A stretch of DNA of 64,000 bases from Candidatus Sodalis endolongispinus (GCF_018777395.1 NZ_JAFJYC010000002.1:186001-250000); one strand, 5' to 3'. Numbered from the stretch's first letter, positions 40,205-50,691 are shown. Program-made: numbers and translations. The notes: generated by a model from the sequence alone, not told the origin.

Positions 40205-41680
40205 ATGGCGGTAACATCCATAGCCCAGGCCTGTGATCTGGTCATTTTTGGCGCAAAAGGCGATCTGGCGCGACGTAAGTTGCTGCCCTCGTTGTACCAG
40301 TTGGAAAAAGCAGGTTCACTTCACCCGGAAACCCGTATCATCGGCGTTGGCCGAGCGGACTGGGACGTTAAGGCCTATACCAAGGTGGTGCGTGAAGCCT
40401 TGGAAACCTTTATGAAGGAGCATATTGACGACAAGTTATGGAAAGCCCTGAGTGCACGGTTAGACTTCTGCAATCTGGACGTGGATGAAACCAAGCAGTT
40501 CAGTCGGTTGGGTGAAAAACTGGACCAGCAGGCCCGGGTAACGGTGAACTATTTTGCCATGCCGCCAAACACCTTTGGTGCTATCTGCAAGGGCCTGGGT
40601 GAGGCGAAGCTGAATAGTGAACCCAGCCGCGTCGTTATGGAAAAACCTCTGGGTACCGATTTGGCGTCTTCGCGGGTGATAAACGATCAAGTTGCGGAAT
40701 ATTTCAACGAAAGCCAGGTTTACCGCATTGACCATTATCTCGGCAAGGAGACGGTACTTAACCTGCTGGCGCTGCGTTTTGCCAATTCACTGTTCGCCTC
40801 CAATTGGGATAACCGCACCATCGATCATGTGCAGATTACCGTGGCCGAGGAAGTGGGCATCGAAGGCCGCTGGGGTTATTTCGACAAAGCCGGTCAGATG
40901 CTCGACATGATCCAAAGCCACCTGTTGCAGATCCTGACCATGATAGCCATGTCGCCGCCTTCGGATCTGACCACCGATCGAATCCGCGACGAGAAAGTCA
41001 AAGTGTTGCGCTCGCTACGCCCCATTGATCACAGCAATGTGCGTGATGCCACAGTGCGAGGTCAATACACTGGCGGTTTCGTGCAGGGGAAAAAGGTGCC
41101 CGGTTATCTGGAAGAAGAGGGCGCCAATAAAAATAGCCGCACCGAAACCTTCGTTTCCCTCCGGGTTGATATCGACAACTGGCGCTGGGCGGGCGTGCCG
41201 TTTTATCTGCGTACTGGCAAACGCTTGCCGACCAAATGTTCTGAAGTGGTGGTCTATTTTAAAAATCCGGCGCTTAACCTGTTTCGGGATTCCTATCAGC
41301 AGCTGCCGCAGAACAAATTGACCATCCGCCTGCAGCCGGATGAGGGCATGGATATCCAGATCCTGAACAAGGTGCCGGGTTTGGATCATAAACATCGTCT
41401 GCAGACCACCAAATTGGATCTGAGCTTTACCGAAACTTTTAATCAAGAGCATTTGGCCGACGCCTATGAACGGCTGCTGCTGGAAACCATGCGCGGTATT
41501 CAGGCGCTGTTTGTCCGCCGTGACGAAGTGGAAGAAGCCTGGAAATGGGTCGATTCAATCATGGAAGCCTGGGAAGCGGATAATGATGCGCCCAAACCTT
41601 ATCAGGCCGGTACCTGGGGGCCGGTTGCCTCCGTCGCGATGATTACCCGCGACGGACGCTCGTGGAACGAGTTCGAGTAA
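40205..41680 (+). CDS. zwf: Glucose-6-phosphate 1-dehydrogenase
   Basis: First enzyme of the oxidative pentose phosphate pathway; oxidises glucose 6-phosphate with NADP+. It has 491 residues, as in E. coli. The nucleotide-binding start is [21 protein letters not shown], the substrate-binding signature is RIDHYLGKE (about 177-185), and [10 protein letters not shown] precedes it. A strong GAGGAGAAG ribosome site lies before the ATG, with the HexR operator just upstream. In E. coli edd and eda follow; here edd is missing and eda lies 110 bp downstream. Intact. Confidence 0.96.
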   Translation: MAVTSIAQACDLVIFGAKGDLARRKLLPSLYQLEKAGSLHPETRIIGVGRADWDVKAYTKVVREALETFMKEHIDDKLWKALSARLDFCNLDVDETKQFSRLGEKLDQQARVTVNYFAMPPNTFGAICKGLGEAKLNSEPSRVVMEKPLGTDLASSRVINDQVAEYFNESQVYRIDHYLGKETVLNLLALRFANSLFASNWDNRTIDHVQITVAEEVGIEGRWGYFDKAGQMLDMIQSHLLQILTMIAMSPPSDLTTDRIRDEKVKVLRSLRPIDHSNVRDATVRGQYTGGFVQGKKVPGYLEEEGANKNSRTETFVSLRVDIDNWRWAGVPFYLRTGKRLPTKCSEVVVYFKNPALNLFRDSYQQLPQNKLTIRLQPDEGMDIQILNKVPGLDHKHRLQTTKLDLSFTETFNQEHLADAYERLLLETMRGIQALFVRRDEVEEAWKWVDSIMEAWEADNDAPKPYQAGTWGPVASVAMITRDGRSWNEFE

Positions 41681-41789
41681 CCGACGGCATCAAACCGTCG
41701 TCAGGACAGGTTCCGCGCCCCGATTTCAGCCGTGCGCTCAGGCGCGCGGCAGGGTGATTTTATTGAAGGTAAACAGGAGTCAGCAAGAC

Positions 41790-42431
41790 ATGAATAACTG
41801 GAAAACCAGCGCGGAAACTATCCTGACCTCCGGGCCGGTCGTGCCCGTCATCGTCATACAGAAACTTGAGCATGCGGTCCCGCTGGCGAAAGCGCTGGTC
41901 GCCGGCGGCGTGAAAGTCCTCGAAGTGACGCTACGCAAGCCCTGCGCCATGGACGCTATCCGCGCCATTGCCAAAGAAGTACCCGATGCCATTATCGGCG
42001 CCGGCACGGTGACGAACGCGGAACAGCTCGCCGAGGTAACGGCCGCCGGCGCGCAGTTTGCCATCAGCCCCGGCCTGACTGAGCCGTTACTGAAAGCCGC
42101 TACCGCCGGTTCGATTCCGTTAATTCCCGGCATTAGCACCGTATCGGAACTGATGCTGGGTATGGATTATGGTCTGCGCGAGTTCAAATTTTTCCCGGCT
42201 GAAGCCAACGGCGGCGTGAAAGCGCTGCAGGCGATTGCTGGTCCGTTCTCGCAGGTGCGTTTTTGCCCGACCGGCGGCATCTCACCGGCCAACTACCGTG
42301 ATTATCTGGCGCTGAAAAGCGTGCTATGCATCTGTGGCTCCTGGCTGGTGCCGAATGAGGCGCTGGAGCAGGGCGATTATGCCCGCATCACCCAACTGGC
42401 CAAAGACGCCGTTGCCGGCGCTAAAGCATAA
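41790..42431 (+). CDS. eda: KDPG/KHG aldolase
   Basis: Eda splits 2-keto-3-deoxy-6-phosphogluconate into pyruvate and glyceraldehyde 3-phosphate and also acts on 4-hydroxy-2-oxoglutarate. It has 213 residues from the ATG at 41790. The catalytic Glu and Arg lie in LEVTLR, and the Schiff-base Lys in [12 protein letters not shown] (about residue 133). One change stands out: CICGSW where E. coli has CIGGSW near the phosphate-binding site. Because edd is gone, the Entner-Doudoroff route is broken, and the enzyme may be kept for other keto-acid aldolase work. A terminator follows. Confidence 0.93.
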   Translation: MNNWKTSAETILTSGPVVPVIVIQKLEHAVPLAKALVAGGVKVLEVTLRKPCAMDAIRAIAKEVPDAIIGAGTVTNAEQLAEVTAAGAQFAISPGLTEPLLKAATAGSIPLIPGISTVSELMLGMDYGLREFKFFPAEANGGVKALQAIAGPFSQVRFCPTGGISPANYRDYLALKSVLCICGSWLVPNEALEQGDYARITQLAKDAVAGAKA

Positions 42432-42486
42432 CGACCCTGCTTATCACGCCGGCGAGAGTCTGTCCGGCAAACATGGCCACTCACCA

Positions 42487-42513
42487 CCGCGCCGATCCTG
42501 GCGCGGTTTTTTT
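42487..42513 (+). terminator. Terminator after eda
   Basis: The hairpin CCGCGCC-GATCCT-GGCGCGG is followed by seven T residues, about 55 bp after the eda stop. Confidence 0.92.
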
Positions 42514-42643
42514 GCCCGCATGAATGGGCACGCCTTCGCGCCGTCACCCCGGCGGCCAGTAAGGGTGGCCTGGCACAGAGGGACATTCAGGCTGCGACTC
42601 ACTGTGCCCTATGTCAATAAACGGGCCTTTAAACGTGCAGCGT

Positions 42644-43477
42644 TTAACCGTCGCCGCCGGGAAGCACCGCGTCCTGCTGCCGATCGTCGGCAAAATACTG
42701 CCCGGGCGGTTTGCCCAACGCTTTTTTGAACGTGGTGATAAAGGCCGAGGGAGAGTCATAGCCCAGATTTTCCGCCACCCGTTGTACGCGGGTGCCTGAG
42801 GCCAATTCCCGAATGGCGACGATAAGCTGTAATCGTTGTCGCCAGCGGCCGAAGGTCATGCCGGTTTCTTTGATAAACAGCATGGCCAGCGAACGCTCAC
42901 TCATGCCAACCAGACCAGCCCATGCGGGTAGCGAGCGGCGCTCGGCGGGTGACTGGTTCAGTGTATTGGTGATGCGTCGAATGCGCGGATGGGAAGAAAA
43001 GGGCAGTGAAAGGTTTTCCACCGGCATCGTGCCTAATTGTTCCAGCATGACGATGGCGAGGCGTCCGGTCGGTGAATCTGGCGCATAATCCCCCGGCAGC
43101 TCGGCCAGATGCAATATCAGCTGTTGCAGCAGCGGTGAAATAAATAAGGTACAGCTTCGCGCCGGTAACCCCGGAAAGGTGGGCTCCACAAACACGAAGC
43201 AGAAGCGGGCATTGACGGTAGCGCGATTACTGTGCGGCGTATCCCCCGGGATCCACACCGCGCAATGGGGTGGTACCATCAACAGCGCATCGGTGAGTTC
43301 GCAAGTGATGCCGCCATGCAGTGCCATGATCAATTGCCCTTTACGATGCTGATGGAAAGGGGTTTCCATTGCGCTATGCACGGCATCCAGACGCATCGCC
43401 GTCGCCAGATTGCGATCCTGGTCGGGGTCGTAATGGGTTAGCGGTGCCGGCAGCATAGTAAATTGACCGTTTATCAC
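42644..43477 (-). CDS. nimR: AraC-family regulator NimR
   Basis: A 277-residue AraC/XylS-type regulator, homologous to E. coli NimR (YeaM), which represses the divergent transporter gene nimT. The N-terminal cupin part has FHQHRKGQLIMALHGG and the AVWIPGDTPHSNR strand. The C-terminal pair of helix-turn-helix motifs includes GMSERSLAMLFIKETGMTFG, then RWRQRLQLI and NLGYDSPSAFITTFKKALG. It is divergent from nimT with an 82-bp gap, the arrangement seen in E. coli, although in E. coli this pair lies elsewhere. Its regulated gene is now a wreck, so it may have no target left. Intact. Confidence 0.85.
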   Translation of the reverse strand: MINGQFTMLPAPLTHYDPDQDRNLATAMRLDAVHSAMETPFHQHRKGQLIMALHGGITCELTDALLMVPPHCAVWIPGDTPHSNRATVNARFCFVFVEPTFPGLPARSCTLFISPLLQQLILHLAELPGDYAPDSPTGRLAIVMLEQLGTMPVENLSLPFSSHPRIRRITNTLNQSPAERRSLPAWAGLVGMSERSLAMLFIKETGMTFGRWRQRLQLIVAIRELASGTRVQRVAENLGYDSPSAFITTFKKALGKPPGQYFADDRQQDAVLPGGDG

Positions 43478-43559
43478 AATTTTCCGTCATTTTATCTCAA
43501 TTTTTTCGCCGCGCAAGACGGTAAAGTAGCCGGGCATTCAAGATAGCAGGAGTGACGTT

Positions 43560-44644
43560 TTGGTGAATATATCGCCCGGCTTTCATCCTCGCGCGACCGG
43601 AGGTTTGTTACTGGTTGTCGGCATTTTATTGATAGCGGCCTGCCTGCGCACGCCCATAACCAGCGTGGCGCCGATTGTGAGCCACATCCGCCAAAGCTTT
43701 GCCCTTAGCACCGCGGCGGCGGGCGCGCTGACCACCTTACCGCTACTCGCCTTCGCGCTGGCAGGGTATCGAGCGGGCGTTATTTGCCGCGCTGGCGGTA
43801 ATGATTGCCGGTGCGCTGCTGCGCGCCGTTGATCAGTTAGCCTGTGTCTATTTGGGCACCTTCGTGATTGGTGCCGGCATAGCGGTGGGCAATGTTTTGC
43901 TACCGGGTTTATTAAAGCGTGATTTCCCCCAGCGTATTGCCGGCATGACCGCGGCCTATGTCGTGATTATGGGCGTGGTTGCCGCGCTGGGGTCGGCGTT
44001 TATCGTGCCGCTGACGCAAGGCTTGCAGGGGAATTGGCGTTTGTCGCTGGGGGTGATGTCGACGTTGCCGATGCTGGCGATGCTGTGCTGGTTACCGCAG
44101 GTGGCAAAACACAGACATTCAGGCGGGCCGGGCGTGGGCGGCGGCCTGCGCCGGGGGCAGCCTCTGGCGTTCGCCGCTGGCGTGGCAGGTCACGCTGTTT
44201 CTCGGTCTGAACTCGTTTATTTACTATATCGCCGTTGGCTGGCTGCCGGCGATGATAACCGCAGCGGGTTACGATGCCGCTTATGCGGGATCGTTACACG
44301 GTCTGATGCAGCTCGCCACTGCTGTGCCGGGGATCCTGCTGGCTCCGGTGATAGCACGGATGAAGGACCAACGCTTGCTTGCCTGCGCCACCGGCGCGGC
44401 GATGATATTGGGGTTGGCGTTTATCAGTCTACGCGCTGCGGAATCGCACCAGGCGGCGGCACTATCGGGTATGGCGCAATGTGTGGGGTATTTGCTGGCG
44501 GCGTTTGGCCCGATATTGATGGGCGCGCTGCATGACCTTGCCGGGAGTTGGTATTGTCCGCTATTACTGTGTAGCCTGTGCGCCGGCGTGATGGGCCTGC
44601 TGGGAATTCTGTGCGGCGCCGACCGGCAAATCGGCGCTGGATGA
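43560..44644 (+). pseudogene. nimT: NimT/CynX-type MFS transporter, multiply disrupted
   Basis: Remains of a 12-helix major facilitator like E. coli NimT (YeaN), which exports 2-nitroimidazole. Three frames carry consecutive parts: TTLPLLAFALAG (frame of 43560), then IERALFAALAVMIAGALLRA through GNVLLPGLLKRDFPQ (frame of 43801), then WRSPLAWQVTLFLGLNSF and GSLHGLMQLATAVPG (frame of 44252) to the end. About 11-16 residues are deleted at the first junction (near 43765), a shift occurs near 44140-44155, and about 30 residues after MKDQRLLACA are missing in frame. This is more advanced decay than in the other pseudogenes here. Confidence 0.85.
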
Positions 44645-44681
44645 TGCATGCCCCGGCCGAAAACCGGGGAATGCGAACGGC

Positions 44682-45860
44682 TTAACCGGTGACCCGCACC
44701 GCGGCGGCAGCTTCTTTCGCCGCCGTCACCGCCTCTTCCACCGTCGGCGCAACGGCCGGCGCCACGCCGAGACGGCGTTTGCCGCTAAGTTCGGGTTTGC
44801 CGAACAGACGAATCTGTTGCCCCGCTGCCAGCGCGTTTTCCAGGCCGCTAAAACTGACGTTATCGCTCTGCAGCTCCGGCAAAATCACCGCCGAGGCCGC
44901 CGGACCATATTGGCGAATAGTGCCGATCGGCAGTCCGAGAAAAGCGCGGACATGCAGGGCAAATTCCGACACGTCTTGGGAAATCAGCGTCACCATGCCG
45001 GTGTCATGCGGGCGGGGCGAGACTTCGCTGAAGATAACATCGTCGCCGCAGATAAACAGTTCGACGCCAAACAAACCGTGACCGCCCAGCGCTGCAACCA
45101 CTTCGGCGGCGATGGTCTGCGCACGCTGGCGCGCCAGCGCGCTCATCGCTTGCGGCTGCCAGGACTCGCGGTAGTCGCCGTCTTCTTGCCGATGACCGAT
45201 GGGCGCGCAGAAATGGATGCCGTCCACGGCGCTGATGGTCAAGAGGGTGATTTCAAAATCAAACGCCACCAGTCCTTCGACGATAACCTTGCCACCGCCG
45301 GCCCGGCCGCTGCGTTGGGCATATTGCCAGGCGGCATCCAACTGTGCCGCGTCACGCACCAGGCTTTGCACTTTGCCGGAAGAGCTCATGACCGGTTTGA
45401 TGATAAAGGGATAGCCGATGGCCTCGACCGCTTTATCAAGCGCCGCCCGATCGGCGGCAAAGCGGTAGGGTGAGGTGTGAAGAGAGAGCGTTTCCGCCGC
45501 CAGGCGGCGAATACCTTCACGATTCATCGTCAACCGGGTCGCGTTAGAGCAGGGCACCACGCGGTGGCCTTCTTGTTCGAGGGTGACCAGCATGTCGGTG
45601 GCAATCGCTTCGATTTCCGGCACAATAAAGTCCGGCTGTTCATGCTCGATCACCGCGCTTAGCGCGGCGCCATCCAACATATTGATCACGTGGCGGCGAT
45701 GCGCGACGTGCATCGCCGGAGCGTCGGCATAGAGATCGACGGCAATCACCTCTATCCCCAAACGCTGACATTCAATCGCGACTTCTTTACCCAGTTCGCC
45801 GGCGCCGAGCAACATCACGCGCGTTGCTCCCGGACGAAGTGCCGTTCCGATGGTGATCAT
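44682..45860 (-). CDS. purT: Formate-dependent GAR transformylase PurT
   Basis: ATP-grasp enzyme that formylates glycinamide ribonucleotide from formate and ATP in purine synthesis. It has 392 residues, the E. coli length. Conserved are [17 protein letters not shown] at the N-terminus, [31 protein letters not shown] with ATP-binding residues, the [10 protein letters not shown] strand and [14 protein letters not shown] near the metal site. It lies near eda as in E. coli, though here nimR and nimT are between. Intact, consistent with purine self-sufficiency. Confidence 0.95.
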   Translation of the reverse strand: MITIGTALRPGATRVMLLGAGELGKEVAIECQRLGIEVIAVDLYADAPAMHVAHRRHVINMLDGAALSAVIEHEQPDFIVPEIEAIATDMLVTLEQEGHRVVPCSNATRLTMNREGIRRLAAETLSLHTSPYRFAADRAALDKAVEAIGYPFIIKPVMSSSGKVQSLVRDAAQLDAAWQYAQRSGRAGGGKVIVEGLVAFDFEITLLTISAVDGIHFCAPIGHRQEDGDYRESWQPQAMSALARQRAQTIAAEVVAALGGHGLFGVELFICGDDVIFSEVSPRPHDTGMVTLISQDVSEFALHVRAFLGLPIGTIRQYGPAASAVILPELQSDNVSFSGLENALAAGQQIRLFGKPELSGKRRLGVAPAVAPTVEEAVTAAKEAAAAVRVTG

Positions 45861-46205
45861 GTTGTCTACCCGAGGTCATAAAAATTGCGCGCAGTATAAA
45901 AGAAAACGTTTGCCTCTGCATCCGTCGGGCCACGATCGGCCTTCATCACAGCCCTTTTGCCCGTCAGCCCGCAAGGTTAACACGGCGGGCAATGCCAAGG
46001 TGTGGCGGTGGCCGCCGTGCTCTGTGGCATCGCCGTTAACGCCTTTCTTTTTGCCGCGACACCTGCGAACGCGAAGCGCCTTGCGTCATCCAGCGGAAAG
46101 CGATTATTTAAAGCTTTTGAAATAAAACAGTTTCGCACGCTATTTTTAAACCGGCTATTATCTTCTAATAGGGTAAAAAAGATGCATTGTTTACGTGGAG
46201 GAACT

Positions 46206-47105
46206 ATGGGTAAAACGGGAAACAGGGTAGCGGGAATGTTGGTGGCGTGGCTGTTAGTATCGTCAATGACGGCGCGGGCTGATGACACGACGCCGACGCC
46301 CGTACCTGCGCAGGATAACGCCGGAGTGTCCACCCCGCAGGCCACCGGCGAGACACCGCAACCCGTCACGCCGCCGGCCGCCAACGCGCCGCAAAATCAG
46401 GGCGAGAATACTGCCGCGCCGGCCGGTAATGCTAACGCGGCAGGTGCCACCTCCGCGCAGGGCAACGCTAACGCGACGGGGACTGCGGCCACACCAAACG
46501 GCAGTGCCGACACGTCAAAGGTGGCCCCCACGTCAGGCAATGCTAATGCAACGGGCACCGCGGCCGCGCCGAATGGCAACGCCGATGCTGCAACTACCGC
46601 TCCCGCATCAGGCAACGCCGGCGTTGCCGCTCCTGACGGTAACGCCCGCGCAGGAAACGGCGTCGGGCGTCAGGAAGAAAATACCGGGGCGGCCAAGGGC
46701 GGCGCGCAAGAGCCGGTTACGGCCGAGAAGCGGGCTGCGGCGAAAAAAACAGCCTCCGATAAAGCGGCAGCGGATAAGTCGGCCAAAGCGAAGAGTGCCA
46801 AACCTGGCGCGGCCGCCGGTACGCCGGAAATCGCCAAAGTGTCTCCTTGTACCGATCTTAACGCCCCTCAGGTCGCGGAGCTGGTAGTGCAAGACTATAC
46901 CCAAAACCGCTTTCAGCGTTCTGCACAAAACAAGCAAGCGGCCGGCGGCAGCAATATCAACGCTTGGGTAAACCCGGAAGACGTTACCGGCGTTGGCGAT
47001 GTCTGGCAGGCGCCGCTGAAAGTGTGCGGTAACGCGCAAGACTTAAATTTCGCCGTGACCTTGGATTGCACCAAAGGTGAAATCACCTATCGATTAAATC
47101 AATAA
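46206..47105 (+). CDS. yebF: YebF homologue with large repeat insertion
   Basis: A 299-residue secreted protein. A signal peptide (VAGMLVAWLLVSSMTARA) is followed by about 180 residues of Asn/Ala/Gly/Thr/Pro-rich sequence with a 25-residue repeat (GNANATGTAA-type), then a Lys/Ala-rich segment (about 175-205) resembling TolA or histone H1 tails. The last 90 residues match E. coli YebF: PCTDLNAPQVAELVVQDYTQNR, AWVNPEDV, APLKVCGNAQDLNF and VTLDCTKGEI, with its cysteines. E. coli YebF is about 118 residues and is exported to the medium, so this version is expanded about 2.5-fold. The ATG at 46206 has GGAGGA upstream. It lies between purT and ptrB as in E. coli. Confidence 0.8.
   Translation: MGKTGNRVAGMLVAWLLVSSMTARADDTTPTPVPAQDNAGVSTPQATGETPQPVTPPAANAPQNQGENTAAPAGNANAAGATSAQGNANATGTAATPNGSADTSKVAPTSGNANATGTAAAPNGNADAATTAPASGNAGVAAPDGNARAGNGVGRQEENTGAAKGGAQEPVTAEKRAAAKKTASDKAAADKSAKAKSAKPGAAAGTPEIAKVSPCTDLNAPQVAELVVQDYTQNRFQRSAQNKQAAGGSNINAWVNPEDVTGVGDVWQAPLKVCGNAQDLNFAVTLDCTKGEITYRLNQ
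46461..46610 (+). repeat. 75-bp tandem repeat within the yebF homologue
   Basis: Two 75-bp units start at 46461 and 46536, each encoding GNANATGTAA-PNG and a Ser/Thr/Ala-rich remainder. Partial copies begin at 46425 (before) and 46611 (after). Unit length is a multiple of three, so copy number changes would keep the frame. Confidence 0.88.
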
Positions 47106-47326
47106 TGTCCACCGGTGCCCCCTTGCGGGCGCCGGTGCTATCCCCGATGTTGGCGCAGACTTGGCATTCTTTTCCTTTCGTTGCACTCCTCGCTTTGACC
47201 GTGCTCGGGCCCACAGCGCGCCGGCTCGGCCGCGACAAGCGCAGCGGTGCAGTTTAAGCTCCCGCTGCGCTTGGCATAGCAGAATATTCGTGCCACTCTA
47301 TTTCTAAGAGAATAAGGAATCGCCGT

Positions 47327-49396
47327 ATGACATTGCCACCCAAAGTAGAAAAACGACCCTATACGTTAACGCTACACGGCGATAGTCGTGTGGATGACTA
47401 TTATTGGCTGCGCGATGATAAGCGTGAGGATCCGGCGGTGCTGGATTATCTCAAGCGGGAAAATACCTACGGCGAGATGATGATGGCCGGGCACGAAGCG
47501 CTGCGGCATCAATTGTTCACGGAAATGGTGGAGCGTATTCCTCAGCAGGATCGGTCAGTGCCCTATGTGCGACGCGGGTATCGCTATCAAAGCCGTTATG
47601 AAGAGGGCAACGAATACGCGGTCTACACTCGTCAGCCGGACGCGGCGAGCCCGCAAGACGCCTGGGAAGTGCTGCTGGATGGCAACCAGCGCGCCGCCCA
47701 GAGCGAATTTTATACCATGGGGGCGCTGGAAATCAGCCCCGACAATCGCATCATGGCCGTGGCGGAAGATTTCTTATCCCGGCGCCTCTACGGGCTGCGC
47801 TTTAAGGATCTGGCGCGCGATTCCTGGTTCCCGGAAGTGATTGAGCACGCGTCGTCCAGCTTTGAATGGGCCAACGATTCCCAGGTGCTTTATTACGTGC
47901 ACAAGCATAAAAAACCTTACTGCACTATCAGGTGTGGCGCCATGTGGTGGGTACGCCGACCACGCAGGACGAGCTTATTTATGAAGAGCAGGACGACACT
48001 TTTTATGTCAGCGTGCACAAGACCACCTCCGAGCGCTATATCCTCATCGCTCTCGGCAGCGCCACCTCCGGGGAAATCCTGCTGCTGGATGCCGAGGATC
48101 CGCAGGCGACGCCGCCGCCCTTTTTACCGCGGCGTCGTGACCACGAATATTCGCTGGATCATTATCACGGCCACTTCTACATCCGCTCCCAACCGCGACG
48201 GTAAAAATTTTGCGCTCTATCGCGGCGAAACCGGCGATGAAAAACTCTGGCAGGCGGTGATCCCGGCGCGCAAGGACGTGGTGCTTGAGAGCTTCACGCT
48301 GTTTCGCGATTGGTTGGTGCTGGAGGAACGCCACATGGGGTTGACCAGCCTGCGGCAAATAAGCTGGTCGACCGGTGAAGAAAAGGGTATCGCCTTCGAC
48401 GATCCTACCTACGTGACCTGGCTGGCCTATAACCCCGATCCGGAAAGCGTAACCATGCGCTACGGTTACTCCTCCATGACCACGCCGACGACCTTATTCG
48501 AGATGAATCTGGATACCGGCGAGCGTAAGCTGCTCAAGCAAGCGCAGGTGAAGAACTTTAAGGCGGAAAACTACCGCAGCGAACGTCTGTGGATCACCGC
48601 CCGTGATGGCGTATAAGTACCGGTTTCGCTGGTTTATCGCCAGGACTTGTTTAAACCCGGCGACAACCCGCTGCTGGTTTACGGCTATGGCTCCTACGGC
48701 AGCAGCATGGATCCAGACTTCAGCGCCAGCCGGCTGAGTTTTCTCGACCGCGGCTTTGTCTATGCCACGACGCACATTCGCGGCGGCGGCGAGCTGGGGC
48801 AGGAATGGTACGAGGATGGCAAATTAGTTAACAAGATGAATACCTTCAATGATTTCATCGATACCAGCCGTGAGCTGTTGCATCAGGGTTATGGCGATCC
48901 TGCACAGACCTTCGCCATGGGCGGCAGCGCCGGCGGGCTACTCATGGGCGCGGTAATCAATCTGGCGCCGGATCTATTCAAAGGGATAGTGGCGCAAGTG
49001 CCCTTTGTGGATGTCGTGACCACCATGTTGGATGAAACCATTCCGCTGACCACCGGTGAATATGAAGAGTGGGGCAATCCGCAAAATGAGGCTTTCTACC
49101 GCTACATACTGCAATACAGCCCCTACGATCAGGTGCGCGCTCAGGTCTACCCCCTCCTGTTGGTGACCACCGGCCTGCACGATTCACAGGTGCAATATTG
49201 GGAACCGGCCAAGTGGGTCGCCAAGTTGCGCGAGGTAAAAACCGACGATCATCTGTTATTGCTGTGCACCGATATGGACTACGGCCACGGCGGCAAATCC
49301 GGCCGTTTCAAAGGCTATGAAGGCGTTTCGATGGAATATACCTTCATCCTGTCGCTGGCCAAACCGGCCGGGATCCCGCGGCCGGCATCGGCCTAA
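47327..49396 (+). pseudogene. ptrB: Oligopeptidase B with two frameshifts and a stop
   Basis: Cytoplasmic serine peptidase of the prolyl oligopeptidase family that cuts after Lys or Arg. The gene spans the full E. coli length (about 690 codons). Lesions are: one A missing from the A run at 47909-47914; one C gained at 48188-48190, which restores frame; and a TAA at 48614-48616 after ARDG V, where E. coli has RDGVEVPVSL, so GAA became TAA. Later parts are intact in sequence: [12 protein letters not shown] with the nucleophile Ser, and the C-terminal [10 protein letters not shown] with the catalytic His. It lies between yebF and exoX as in E. coli. Confidence 0.92.
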
Positions 49397-49426
49397 CCGC
49401 GCCCGGGGCAGTCTCGCCCCGGGGGG

Positions 49427-50134
49427 TCATTCCCCCGCAGGGCTTGCGGCGTGGGTTTGTTCTGCACTGTCCGCCCCGTTAGGATAAAAGTTGAGGCTAT
49501 AGCGCAGGTCGGCGGATAAATCGCGCAAATTAGCCAGCAGCCAGTGTAGATAATCGGGATCTTGAAGCGCTATCTGCGCCAGTGGCTGGCCGCGATATTT
49601 CCCGAATTTCAGGCTGGATAACAGCGTCGCCTCATTGCTTATCGCCACCATCTCCTCGGCGCTCCAGCCGGAATCCTGCTGTATCTTCATCAACAGGGCG
49701 GCGGTGACATAAAAATCATACAGCGCCCGGTGGGGGTAAAGCCCCGCCGGCGGCGTAACCTGCAGATTAAGGGCATAGCGCAAATATTGGTTACCGTATT
49801 TGATACCGGGATAAAGTTTGCGCGCCAGTTTCAACGTGCAGATCCACGCACCGTTCATCTCCGGCAGCATGCGCCCATCGAAGGCGGCATTGTGAGCCAC
49901 ATAATAGGCGCTGCCCTGGTAGCGGCCGATAACGCGCGCGATGCGGGGTTTATCCGCCACCATCTCCTCGGTGATATGATGAATCGCCATCGCATCCAAC
50001 CCGATGGGACGGCCAGGATTGACCAGGTCGCTCATCACATTGCTGATGCCCGTCTCGCTGAGATCCAGCGAGGCGATTTCCACCACCCCGGCGTCAAGGC
50101 AGCAGGTCTCAGTATCGATTACGCGAAAGGTCAT
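49427..50134 (-). CDS. exoX: Exodeoxyribonuclease X
   Basis: DnaQ-like 3'-5' DNA exonuclease with roles in mismatch repair and recombination. It has 235 residues (E. coli 220), the extra being a C-terminal tail. The DEDDh residues are visible: Asp and Glu in RVIDTETC, Asp in AHNAAFDGRMLP, and the final His/Asp in PHRALYDFYVTAALL. After the exonuclease domain a small conserved domain contains LKFGKYRGQPLAQIALQDPDYLHWLL. One unusual residue is the second Cys of ETCCLD, where E. coli has ETCGLQ. It is convergent with ptrB. Intact. Confidence 0.92.
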   Translation of the reverse strand: MTFRVIDTETCCLDAGVVEIASLDLSETGISNVMSDLVNPGRPIGLDAMAIHHITEEMVADKPRIARVIGRYQGSAYYVAHNAAFDGRMLPEMNGAWICTLKLARKLYPGIKYGNQYLRYALNLQVTPPAGLYPHRALYDFYVTAALLMKIQQDSGWSAEEMVAISNEATLLSSLKFGKYRGQPLAQIALQDPDYLHWLLANLRDLSADLRYSLNFYPNGADSAEQTHAASPAGE

Positions 50135-50184
50135 ACAGTGTCCTGTCTTGGCAAAGTTGCCTTATTATGACCGGTTGTGGAGCA

Positions 50185-50210
50185 ATAAAAAACCCGCTGC
50201 GAGGGCGGGT
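50185..50210 (-). terminator. Terminator after the 36-residue gene
   Basis: On the minus strand CCCGC-CCTCGCA-GCGGG is followed by six T residues. It lies 26 bp beyond the stop of the small basic gene at 50236. Confidence 0.8.
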
Positions 50211-50235
50211 TGATAGGAAATGAAGCGGCAAGGCT

Positions 50236-50346
50236 TTAAACAATATCGGTAGGTGCCTTTTTGTTACGCTTTTCAGCACGCTTTTCTTCCGGCGTTTTTA
50301 GCGGTTTCTTCTTACTATCTTTTTTACGATCCATTCCCTTACTCAT
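50236..50346 (-). CDS. Small highly basic protein (36 aa)
   Basis: A 36-codon frame on the minus strand starting SKGMDRKKDSKKKPLK and ending KKAPTDIV. About 14 of its 36 residues are Lys or Arg, with several Glu and Asp. It has a good ribosome site (GAGAGGTC, 7 bases before the ATG) and its own terminator, which together make a real gene likely. Small Lys-rich proteins of this kind occur in enterobacteria, but I cannot name a family or function. It lies upstream of exoX on the same strand. Confidence 0.65.
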   Translation of the reverse strand: MSKGMDRKKDSKKKPLKTPEEKRAEKRNKKAPTDIV

Positions 50347-50691
50347 AATGACCTCTCAGTGGCAGACAGGAAATGCTGAGATCATTAACTGCCGATCGTG
50401 CGCCGTTAGCAACACAAATCGTGCTATTTTATCGCCGTTGAAAGAGTGATGATACCCGCTTGGCCGCGAGAAAATACGGAGGCGTTGTTCAGAGCTCGCG
50501 GTAAAGAATGCTACGCGCGGACCGGCTTAGAAGTCAAGGCGCCGTGCGGCGGATACGAATCATCCGCCATCCCTTGCGCAGAGCTTAGCGCGCCGCGCGC
50601 CTCCCTCCGCAGGGAAACGGTAGCCGTGAGGGGAGCCACAGCCGCTGGGGACGGGCCCTTCACAACGGCTGATGATCTACACTGCGGCAGC
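50347..50691. other. Gene-free stretch between the small basic gene and holE
   Basis: About 345 bp. The first 100 bp are likely the promoter of the small basic gene. The rest is GC-rich with a plus-strand frame of 110 codons that has no family features. In E. coli yobB lies near here; I see no clear remnant. Confidence 0.4.

Noticed and set aside
41682..41700. Hairpin GACGG-CATCAAA-CCGTC after zwf as a terminator
   Set aside because: The stem is only five base pairs and there is no T run; it may be a scar hairpin at the edd deletion.
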